Positions 1-5,184 of a stretch of 5,329 nucleotides of DNA are shown piece after piece. Numbering within the stretch: the first letter of the stretch is position 1; every line of letters starts with the position of its first letter. Made by a program: the position numbers and the translations under genes. The notes beneath the pieces were generated by a model, which was not told the DNA's origin, searched no databases, and saw only the letters and a list, made by a program, of their open reading frames with translations. Source of the DNA: an uncultured bacterium (GTDB lineage Bacteria; Desulfobacterota; Desulfobulbia; Desulfobulbales; Desulfobulbaceae); assembly GCA_903896915.1 (NCBI GenBank), contig CAITZN010000123.1, positions 1-5,329 on the forward strand, given 5' to 3'.

Positions 1-2
1 CC

Positions 3-1202
3 GAGCGCAAGCGGGTCGAAGAAGAAAGAGAACATCTGCAGACCCAACTCATTCATGCGCAAAAGATGGAAGCCATTGGCACCCTGGCAGGTGGCATTGC
101 CCATGATTTCAACAATATACTCGGAGCGATTCTTGGATATGCTGAACTTGCCCGCAATGCCTGCCCTCCAGGATCAAGAGCCATCAAGTTTCTCGACAGG
201 GAACTGGATGCGATCCAGAGAGCGACCCTGCTCGTCAAACAGATTCTGGCCTTCAGTCGGCAAGAGAAGCACGAACGCATTCCCCTACACCTTGATAGCC
301 TGATCAAAGAGGCGGTCAAACTGCTCCGGCCGATTCTCCCCTCAACTATTTCGATCAAACAACAGCTCGATTCTGCCACCAAATCGATCCTCGCCGACCC
401 GACCCAAGTCCATCAAATTCTGATGAACCTATGCACCAATGCCTTTCATGCCATGGAGCAGACCGGTGGCACGCTTGCAATCACCCTTAAAAACAGCGAA
501 CTCTCGCTGGCCGACCTCCCGCCGCTCACAGGAGCGCAACCCGGAAATTTCGTTGTGCTTTCCGTCGGCGACACGGGGACAGGCATCCCGCAAGCAATCC
601 GAGACAAGATTTTCGATCCCTATTTTTCCACGAAGGGAGTTGGCAAAGGCTCTGGCATGGGGCTAGCTATCACCCATGGAATAATTACCCGTTATGGCGG
701 GTTCCTTAAGGTCGAGAGCGAACCTGGCAATGGGTCGACCTTCCATGTCTTTTTCCCTGCTGTCGAGCATGAGGCACCTCCAGGAATTGAAACCCTGCAG
801 ACGGTTCCGATCGGCAACACACACGCACACATACTTCTAGTTGACGATGAGGACATGTTGCTTGAACTGGGCAAAGAAATACTTGAAAGCCTGGGGTATG
901 AAGCGACGGTTCGTAAAAGCAGCCGGGAAGCTTTGGTTACCTTTCAAAATCACCCTGACCTGTTTGACGTGGTAATCACCGACCAAACCATGCCGGAAAT
1001 GACCGGGATTGATCTGGCTCGGGAGATACTGCGGATCCGCGCTGACATACCTATTATTCTCTGCACGGGTTACAGTTCTCTCATCAACGAAAAAGAAGCC
1101 AGGAGCTATGGGATTCAAGAATTTGTCATGAAGCCGATAAAGATATCAGGGATGGCCACTCTCCTCACAAAAATGCTGAATCAGAAAAAGCCTTCCGTGT
1201 GA
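3..1202 (+). CDS. Hybrid sensor histidine kinase, C-terminal part (HisKA-HATPase-receiver), 5' partial
   Basis: The reading frame is open from the left edge, so the true start and any sensor domain (commonly PAS in this architecture) lie outside; 399 residues are visible. Numbering from the Met at base 66, a charged coiled-coil-like linker (ERKRVEEERE) precedes the H box GGIAHDFNN with phospho-acceptor His13. The ATPase domain has an N box (Asn121/Asn125), G1 box DTGTG at 169, F box IFDPYFSTK and G2 box GKGSGMG at 193-199. A receiver domain follows, with acidic Asp260/Asp261, phospho-acceptor Asp306 in TDQTMPEMTG, Thr in LCTG and Lys356 in MKPI, then a short tail with no output domain. The AHDFNN box is typical of the HPK4/NtrB-like kinase group. 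The expected reaction is autophosphorylation on His and transfer to the attached Asp, either to tune the kinase or to feed a phosphorelay. The signal and the target are unknown. The ATG at 66 is internal to HisKA and should not be used as the start. Confidence 0.95.
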   Translation, partial: ERKRVEEEREHLQTQLIHAQKMEAIGTLAGGIAHDFNNILGAILGYAELARNACPPGSRAIKFLDRELDAIQRATLLVKQILAFSRQEKHERIPLHLDSLIKEAVKLLRPILPSTISIKQQLDSATKSILADPTQVHQILMNLCTNAFHAMEQTGGTLAITLKNSELSLADLPPLTGAQPGNFVVLSVGDTGTGIPQAIRDKIFDPYFSTKGVGKGSGMGLAITHGIITRYGGFLKVESEPGNGSTFHVFFPAVEHEAPPGIETLQTVPIGNTHAHILLVDDEDMLLELGKEILESLGYEATVRKSSREALVTFQNHPDLFDVVITDQTMPEMTGIDLAREILRIRADIPIILCTGYSSLINEKEARSYGIQEFVMKPIKISGMATLLTKMLNQKKPSV

Positions 1203-1310
1203 TTTGAATCTGACAAACAGGTGCCTACGTCAAGGTGCAGACAAGCTGATGAATGGTGGCGGTAGTTTTTCACCAATCATCAGACCGGTATCTGACGAGC
1301 ACATGCAAAC

Positions 1311-1353
1311 AAAAAAGGGCTCACACTATCAATCGCGTAAGCCCCTTTTTTTT
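1311..1353 (+). terminator. Rho-independent terminator after the kinase gene, probably bidirectional
   Basis: The arm GGGCT-C-AC (from 1317) pairs with GT-A-AGCCC (ending about 1344) around a 12-nt loop, with one C/A mismatch. The stem is flanked by six A on the left and eight T on the right, so both strands carry a T tract after the stem. It lies about 110 nt after the kinase stop. On the minus strand it could also stop read-through from the HD-GYP gene. Confidence 0.75.
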
Positions 1354-1552
1354 ATTTGCTGCCTGGAAAACTGGTGGATGGGCTGGTGAATTATTTTTGG
1401 TTTCAACAAACAGCCAGGATGCGAATCGTAAAAGGAGGGGAGGATTGCAGGGTCAGGACTCGCGGTTGCCGAGTGGTTGGGGGAAATGATGTAATTTAAA
1501 ACATTTATAATTTTCACTGCATAATGAAGTTCATGACAAAAGAAGGTGATGA

Positions 1553-1575
1553 AAACCGGGCTCCGTCCCCGGTTT
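1553..1575. repeat. Perfect 8-bp hairpin, REP-like
   Basis: AAACCGGG (1553-1560) and CCCGGTTT (1568-1575) are exact inverted arms around the 7-nt loop CTCCGTC. On the minus strand the sequence contains GGGGACGGAGCCCGGTTTT, which resembles the ACCGGGGACGGAG-type palindromes I associate with REP/Y1-transposase elements. Only one copy is present and there is no transposase in the window. It may instead be a weak transcription terminator for the minus-strand gene, since four T follow the stem. Confidence 0.4.
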
Positions 1576-1611
1576 CCAACCATATTCGATTCCCTTCTTC
1601 ACTCACGCGCT

Positions 1612-1633
1612 AACAAAACCAGGAGGCACCTGG
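1612..1633 (-). terminator. Weak candidate terminator for the hemerythrin-HD-GYP gene
   Basis: On the minus strand CCAGG-TGCCT-CCTGG forms a 5-bp stem with a 5-nt loop, followed directly by TTTTGTT. It lies about 95 nt after the stop of the HD-GYP gene. The stem is short and the T tract is interrupted, so termination may depend on the further hairpins at 1553-1575 and 1311-1353. Confidence 0.35.
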
Positions 1634-1727
1634 CCGTATCCATAAAGACCAGCCCTGCCCCTTATTCTTCTAAAGGCGCACAACCTCCTTCGGCAATTGA
1701 GGTGTAGACTCCCAAGATTACCACAAA

Positions 1728-3164
1728 TCAATCCTGCAGTTCTTCCCGCAATTGATGAAATTTTTCCTCCAAAATTTCAAAGGCGTCAACCAAAAGCGGA
1801 TCCAAATGGCTTCCCGAAGCTTTGACAATAATTGCTCTGGCCTCCTCGCGCGAAAACGCTTTTTTATAAACCCGTTCACTGGTCAAAGCGTCGTAAACAT
1901 CTGCAACGGCCATGATACGCGCCGCGATCGGGATATCTTTACCGGATAGGCCGAGGGGGTAGCCGGATCCATCCCATTTTTCGTGGTGGTACATGGTGAG
2001 TTCAAAGGCAAAACGCAGACTCCTGGAAGGGGTTTTGCGCAGGATACTGCTGATCAGATCGCCGCCAATCTTGGCGTGGTCTTTCATCAGTTCAAATTCT
2101 TCTTGGGTAAGCTTACCTGGCTTATTGAGAATGTTATCGGGGATGGCGACTTTACCGATATCATGCAGCGGGCTGAATCTGGCAATGTCAGCTGCAATAC
2201 TTTCCGTCATTCCCAGCTCAGGGCAACTTAGTATCAGTTGTCGACCTAATAAACGGGAAAAACTCTGGACTCGATCAAGATGCTTGCCAGTCTCAGGGCT
2301 CCGGCAATCAGCCAGTTTCGCCATAGCAAAAATAAGCTCATCCTGGCTTTCCAACCTGAGCAAGTTCATGCCGTTGCGCAGCCGCAAATGCATCTCCGGC
2401 GGGAAAATAGGCTTGGTAATAAAATCATTAGCGCCAAGTTGAAATGATTTTATCACTGACTCTCGGTCTGACGAGTCCGTTACAACAATGATATAGACAG
2501 AGGGAATATGTTTATCGCGAATAGCCCCGACGAGGCCGTAACCATCCATGATCGGCATAGAAATATCAGTGATCACCAGGTGCAGATCAAAGTTGGCCTC
2601 CAAAATGCTCAAGGCCTCCGCACCGTCACAGGCTTCCAGGACCTCAAAGCCTGCCGTTTCAAGATTTCTCTTCAACAAGAGTCGTTGACTAGGGGAATCC
2701 TCGACAATCAACACCTTCACTTTTTGGGTGACGAGGTGAAGTCGTGCCTCAAAATCATCCTTCGTATCCCGAGGGCGGTATCCGAGTTCGCCGAAATAGT
2801 CGATATCACTTTTGAGGATATGGTTGTACAGCCAGTTGGTCAGCTCGTTGACAAGCTTAACGGCGACATCAGCTTTATTATTTGTAAAATCAACAACTAA
2901 TCTGCTTATATTATTAGTGAATCGGCGATGAGATGCACAGTGCGCCATAAATTGAGGATGGATTTTAAGCAATTCCTCTTCCGTCTTGAAATGCTCTTCC
3001 GTGTAGGCGAGCGCTGCATGCAAAATTTTATCAAGCACCTCGTCTTCCTGGTGCGTGTTGACGGCCCTGATCAGTTCGTTGATCAGGATCAATAAATGCT
3101 GGTGCTGATCATCAATAATTTGGACGCCAACGCTAAAAGATTCGTGCCAATTCATTAGTTCCAC
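1728..3164 (-). CDS. Bacteriohemerythrin-receiver-HD-GYP fusion, putative c-di-GMP phosphodiesterase
   Basis: 478 residues from a GTG start. Residues 1-127 are a hemerythrin domain with a complete diiron ligand set: His21, His58, Glu62, His75, His79, His115 and Asp120. Residues 148-265 are a receiver: Glu155/Asp156, phospho-acceptor Asp200 in TDISMPIMDG, Thr229 and Lys251 in TKP. Residues 275-478 are an HD-GYP domain with ETGKH at 291-295, HDIGK at 334-338, His363, His393/His394, GYP at 401-403 and Asp422. Every catalytic or metal position I can recognise is intact, so hydrolysis of c-di-GMP is the expected activity; the cell location is the cytoplasm, since no membrane segment is seen. Hemerythrin binds O2 at a diiron site, so oxygen or redox control is inferred. 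Start choice: the frame stays open to a TTG at 3233 and an ATG at 3230, but neither has a Shine-Dalgarno. The GTG at 3164 follows GGAGGCAAGG and puts the first residues (VELMNWHESFSVGV) exactly at the hemerythrin domain start. It is convergent with the hybrid kinase, a possible phosphodonor. Confidence 0.93.
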   Translation of the reverse strand: MELMNWHESFSVGVQIIDDQHQHLLILINELIRAVNTHQEDEVLDKILHAALAYTEEHFKTEEELLKIHPQFMAHCASHRRFTNNISRLVVDFTNNKADVAVKLVNELTNWLYNHILKSDIDYFGELGYRPRDTKDDFEARLHLVTQKVKVLIVEDSPSQRLLLKRNLETAGFEVLEACDGAEALSILEANFDLHLVITDISMPIMDGYGLVGAIRDKHIPSVYIIVVTDSSDRESVIKSFQLGANDFITKPIFPPEMHLRLRNGMNLLRLESQDELIFAMAKLADCRSPETGKHLDRVQSFSRLLGRQLILSCPELGMTESIAADIARFSPLHDIGKVAIPDNILNKPGKLTQEEFELMKDHAKIGGDLISSILRKTPSRSLRFAFELTMYHHEKWDGSGYPLGLSGKDIPIAARIMAVADVYDALTSERVYKKAFSREEARAIIVKASGSHLDPLLVDAFEILEEKFHQLREELQD

Positions 3165-3180
3165 GATGTGCCTTGCCTCC
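3165..3180 (-). promoter_or_regulatory. Ribosome-binding site that decides the GTG start
   Basis: On the minus strand GGAGGCAAGG precedes the GTG at 3164: GGAGG ends 11 nt before it and AAGG ends 6 nt before it. The in-frame TTG/ATG pair at 3233/3230 is preceded by CTCGAAATTT, with no Shine-Dalgarno match, and would add 23 residues that do not belong to the hemerythrin fold. Confidence 0.6.
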
Positions 3181-3275
3181 AAATCACATTTTCCGATTGA
3201 TCCGATATTGAATTCACCTTGATCATACATCAAAATTTCGAGCAGAAACAGGGAGGAAAGAGCACTGTGCCCAAT

Positions 3276-3303
3276 ATTCTACCCTAGCCCCAGGTCGAGG
3301 CAA
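3276..3303 (-). promoter_or_regulatory. Candidate sigma-70 promoter of the hemerythrin-HD-GYP gene
   Basis: On the minus strand TTGCCT (3303-3298) and TAGAAT (3281-3276) are separated by 16 nt. The -35 matches 4 of 6 and the -10 matches 5 of 6 consensus bases. The predicted transcript starts near 3269, giving a leader of about 105 nt to the GTG start. Confidence 0.4.
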
Positions 3304-3314
3304 CACGGGTAAAA

Positions 3315-3404
3315 ATGGAGAAGCTCATCCAACTGGCCGTCGGCGAGTTTATGACAACGCGACCATTGGTAATCAGAAGGGGTGTTGAGTTAGCTGAATG
3401 CTGA
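3315..3404 (+). pseudogene. 29-codon ORF resembling the N-terminus of a CBS domain; possible gene remnant
   Basis: From the ATG at 3315 the frame encodes 29 residues ending in a TGA. Residues 9-28 (VGEFMTTRPLVIRRGVELAE) follow the usual beginning of a CBS domain: V-x-D/E-x-MT-x-x-P-V-x-V ... L-x-E. The domain then stops after about one third of its normal length. A +2 shift at 3398 continues as MLIDSIERGKRKAQ to a TAG at 3440, which would suit a decayed continuation. There is no strong Shine-Dalgarno upstream. CBS domains bind adenine nucleotides, but a fragment this short should not. It could also be chance resemblance; confidence is low. Confidence 0.3.
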
Positions 3405-3454
3405 TTGACTCGATAGAACGGGGAAAACGGAAGGCGCAATAGAAAACAGAATAC

Positions 3455-3898
3455 CTAAGCAACAACCGTTTTTCTGTGCATTTTGATTAGAGAAAAAGTG
3501 AGTATATAACAAAACAAAGCTATTGCTCCAGACACGACAACAAACCCGAGAGTCAACGGCAAAACAATATTATACAAAATCTCTTTGGTGCATAAAAACT
3601 TTAATCCACAATTCTGAATCTGGTCGAATTGTGCAATAAGACTCGTCTTATCGCCACCAACCATAAAACCTCCCACGGCAGCTGCAAGTGGAAGCGCAAA
3701 AATAAGCGTCCATGTATTCGTTGCTATAGCACCAGCAATTGCGGCCAAACGATTGATCCTGAAAAACGATGCCAACACCACTGAAGCTGCGACTCCAGCA
3801 CCAGGGGCAATGCCCAAGAAAACCCCTAGAGCAGCACCGGCTGCAATATTATGCGGAGTGTCATCGATAAGGAAAAATTGTTTGAAAAAATTCTTCAT
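3455..3898 (-). CDS. DUF2062 family integral membrane protein
   Basis: 147 residues with ATG start preceded by GAAGGA, 3 nt upstream. The N-terminus (MKNFFKQFF) is short and basic-aromatic, followed by DDTPHNIAAGAALGVFLGIAPG, a conserved type of opening in DUF2062 proteins. Hydrophobic segments lie at about 18-45, 51-80 and 108-139, with FFRIN at 45-49 and TNTWT at 60-64 where the family usually has N-P-x-T. A soluble stretch at 83-106 contains Cys97 and Cys103. The C-terminus is basic (KMHRK). Length is normal for the small stand-alone members. Biochemical function of the family is unknown to me; inner-membrane location is predicted from the segments. It appears to be a single-gene unit with its own promoter about 150 nt upstream and no clear terminator before the CBS-like fragment. 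Confidence 0.82.
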   Translation of the reverse strand: MKNFFKQFFLIDDTPHNIAAGAALGVFLGIAPGAGVAASVVLASFFRINRLAAIAGAIATNTWTLIFALPLAAAVGGFMVGGDKTSLIAQFDQIQNCGLKFLCTKEILYNIVLPLTLGFVVVSGAIALFCYILTFSLIKMHRKTVVA

Positions 3899-4054
3899 GG
3901 ATCCTTCAGTTAATTTTTAATTTCTCAGTACTGCAGAATAAACAAACCACGGGTTGAGGATCTTGTTCCAGCCCGCATTTTGAATACTAGCCAGATGTAA
4001 ATACACCTAAAAAATCAGCCTTTTTCCCTTGCCCTGTTCGATTGAAACTATTGA

Positions 4055-4083
4055 ATTATGCCAGTCCTTGATTGTCCCGTCAA
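4055..4083 (-). promoter_or_regulatory. Near-consensus sigma-70 promoter upstream of the DUF2062 gene
   Basis: On the minus strand TTGACG (4083-4078) and CATAAT (4060-4055) are separated by exactly 17 nt; each hexamer matches 5 of 6 consensus bases. Transcription would start near 4047 and produce a leader of about 150 nt before the DUF2062 ATG at 3898. Confidence 0.55.
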
Positions 4084-4229
4084 ACACTATATTGACCTGA
4101 TTTTTCCTGACGGAAAACCCTGCACACGTCGGCACACAAACACCGCCACGGACGGTGACAGCGGCATGAAACCGAGCCCGAGAGATTAAAGAATTCCTGG
4201 CTTCAGATAATCAGGCAAGGTCTGGACGC

Positions 4230-4268
4230 AAAAAAATACGCCACAACAAATTTTTATCGTTGTGACGT
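4230..4268 (-). terminator. Rho-independent terminator of the small exported protein gene
   Basis: On the minus strand ACGTCACAAC pairs with GTTGTGGCGT over 10 bp (one T-G wobble) around an 11-nt AT-rich loop, followed by A and seven T. It starts 47 nt after the stop codon of the 4316-4660 gene. Confidence 0.8.
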
Positions 4269-4315
4269 GCTCGAGCATAGCTGGGCAATAAATAGCCTAC
4301 GACATTTTTGCTGGA

Positions 4316-4660
4316 TTAATTACCGACGTTTGCCGTCCTGGCGTTGTGTTTCTTTCTGTAAATATTTCTGCTGGCCTGGTTCTGCTGTCTGGTTAATTTT
4401 GCTTTGTCCTGCGCGGTGAGTTGGCCGCCATCCCTGGCCGTCATCCGCTCTTCCCTCTGCTTGATCCGGGCCTGCTGAGCTTCAAGCTTCCCAGCCTCTC
4501 TCGGTGTCAACTGGCCACTCTGGATGCCTTGGTTGATCCTATTCTGTTGATTGATCTCCCTCTGCTGGATGCCAGGATCGTTATCCGCAGCGAAAGCAGT
4601 TGCGACAACAAACAGACAAGCGACACTTCCAGTGACAATCTTTGTGATAATTTCCTTCAA
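4316..4660 (-). CDS. Small exported basic Gln-rich protein of unknown function
   Basis: 114 residues from a TTG start, supported by AAAGGAG 7 nt upstream. Residues 1-24 form a Sec signal peptide: Lys3/Lys7, hydrophobic core 8-21 and an AFA cleavage site before Ala25. Cys15 lies inside the core and lacks a proper lipobox, so a lipoprotein is unlikely. The mature part is Gln/Arg-rich, predicted helical and net basic (about 17 Lys/Arg against 9 Asp/Glu), without Cys or Trp. Two related 30-residue units begin at SGQLTPREAGKLEAQQ (48-63) and GGQLTAQDKAKLTRQQ (78-93), sharing G-Q-L-T, K-L and Q-Q at the same offsets. The C-terminus has NIYRKKHN. I recall similar uncharacterised proteobacterial proteins with SGxLTxxEAxxLE and a YRxKHN tail, but cannot assign a role. 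The periplasm is the expected location. It is a single-gene unit with its own promoter candidate and terminator. Confidence 0.8.
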   Translation of the reverse strand: MKEIITKIVTGSVACLFVVATAFAADNDPGIQQREINQQNRINQGIQSGQLTPREAGKLEAQQARIKQREERMTARDGGQLTAQDKAKLTRQQNQASRNIYRKKHNARTANVGN

Positions 4661-4719
4661 GACGATTCTCCTTTACGATAGTGGAATTTGCAAAGTGCCA
4701 GTTTGGCCCAGCCTGATCC

Positions 4720-4728
4720 TGTCAGACA
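4720..4728. promoter_or_regulatory. Palindrome TGTCAGACA, copy 1 (putative operator)
   Basis: This is a 9-bp palindrome with a one-base centre. An identical copy lies at 4798-4806, 78 bp away, and AGCCTGA precedes both copies (at 3 and 16 nt). If the sigma-54-like start near 4731 is right, this copy would lie just downstream of +1. The binding protein is unknown. Confidence 0.4.
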
Positions 4729-4740
4729 CGATGTATTAAT

Positions 4741-4758
4741 TAGCATTTAGTATGCCAA
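4741..4758 (-). promoter_or_regulatory. Sigma-54-like -24/-12 promoter for the small exported protein gene
   Basis: On the minus strand TTGGCATACTAAATGCTA contains GG (4756-4755) and GC (4744-4743) separated by exactly 10 nt, as in the TGGCAC-N5-TTGCW consensus; 9 of 12 informative bases match. Transcription would start near 4731, leaving a 71-nt leader. A sigma-70 reading (TTGATG-N17-TACTAA) overlaps but is poorer. Confidence 0.4.
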
Positions 4759-4795
4759 CTGCAAAAACTCATCAAGCCTGACTGATTAACATCGC

Positions 4796-4808
4796 ATTGT
4801 CAGACAAT
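4796..4808. promoter_or_regulatory. Palindrome ATTGTCAGACAAT, copy 2 (putative activator site)
   Basis: This 13-bp perfect palindrome contains the same TGTCAGACA core as copy 1. Its centre would be at about -71 from the predicted sigma-54-type start, the usual zone for an enhancer-binding protein. Confidence 0.4.
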
Positions 4809-5108
4809 TACCCAAAATACCGCCTCCTTGTCCACCTGATACCTTTCAACGCATCGCTGTATATTCGCAAGCGCACATGGTTAAACAACGCAAGATATCG
4901 TCATGAATACAATTAAGAATCAACACGTTAACAGCAGGTCCAATTTATTGAACAATATCTAGCCCGCTGCACATCGTTTTGGATAGTTTTTACTCACTCC
5001 CTTTCAGAATAAGACGACCTTGTTCTTGGAAATTATTAAAACTTCCGTTTTCGATGAGAGAGAAAGAGTTTTGACATATAGTTGAACCTCGAAACGAGTA
5101 ACGAGTTG

Positions 5109-5143
5109 AGTGCACACATCCCCTATGTGTATTTACATGCACT
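5109..5143. other. Nested hairpin with AGGGG loop on the minus strand
   Basis: Outer arms AGTGCA (5109-5114) and TGCACT (5138-5143) and inner arms CACAT (5115-5119) and ATGTG (5125-5129) are both perfect; an 8-nt bulge separates them on one side. On the minus strand the inner loop reads AGGGG between CACAT and ATGTG. No T tract follows on either strand, so it is not an intrinsic terminator. It lies 41 nt past the stop of the right-edge gene, in its likely 3' untranslated region. Confidence 0.4.
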
Positions 5144-5184
5144 GCCAATGGCTAGAAAAACAACAAGCCAGAGCAATACGCACC

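Larger units (their letters stand above)
1203..1727. other. Convergent intergenic region, 525 bp, no gene
   Basis: This gap lies between the 3' ends of the kinase and HD-GYP genes. Open frames here are short, low-complexity or cross the terminator stem, and none has a family signature or a good ribosome-binding site. It holds a bidirectional terminator at 1311-1353, a perfect 8-bp hairpin at 1553-1575 and a short GC hairpin at 1612-1633. The rest (about 1354-1550) is featureless to my eye apart from an AT-rich patch near 1490-1520. Confidence 0.6.
3899..4315. other. Intergenic region, 417 bp, with leader of the DUF2062 gene
   Basis: The left part (3899-4047) would be a 150-nt transcribed leader for the DUF2062 gene if the promoter at 4055-4083 is used; it contains an imperfect hairpin between CGGG and CCCG near 3950-3980 but no riboswitch class I recognise. 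A small perfect hairpin (TTTTCC-TGAC-GGAAAA) sits at 4102-4117, next to a GC-richer patch at about 4118-4180. The terminator of the next gene lies at 4230-4268. No convincing gene is present. Confidence 0.55.
4661..5184. other. Intergenic region, 524 bp, promoter and hairpins
   Basis: This gap separates two minus-strand genes. The left 150 bp hold the ribosome-binding site, sigma-54-like promoter and paired palindromes of the small exported protein gene. From about 4810 to 5080 I see only AT-rich sequence without an open frame of note. Near 5085-5107 are a mini-hairpin CTCG-AAA-CGAG and a tandem ACGAGTA/ACGAGTT, followed by a nested hairpin at 5109-5143. Confidence 0.55.

Noticed and set aside
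1465..1580. tRNA-like string GCCGAGTGGTTG followed later by GGTTTCCAACCA
   Set aside because: The first part resembles a D-arm, but there is no anticodon stem, no GGTTCRA T-arm and no matching acceptor stem at a workable distance.
1204..1583. Overlapping short open frames on both strands after the kinase gene
   Set aside because: They run through the terminator hairpin, lack ribosome-binding sites and encode low-complexity or cysteine/tryptophan-odd peptides with no recognisable motif.
1993..2900. Plus-strand frames of 82 to 149 codons inside the HD-GYP gene
   Set aside because: They are antisense shadows of a gene whose domains and catalytic residues are unmistakable on the minus strand.
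4010..4047. Possible c-di-GMP-I (GEMM) riboswitch because the minus strand has CAGGGCAAGGG
   Set aside because: The required GGGCAAACC and GACGCAAAGC elements and the tetraloop-receptor stems are absent.
4058..4189. Plus-strand 43-codon ORF starting MPVLDCPVKHY and ending SPRD
   Set aside because: It has no Shine-Dalgarno, no family signature and starts inside the -10 box of a strong minus-strand promoter. A frame of this length is expected by chance.
5071..5099. TTGACA at 5071 as a plus-strand sigma-70 promoter
   Set aside because: No acceptable -10 hexamer lies 15 to 19 nt downstream and no plus-strand gene follows.
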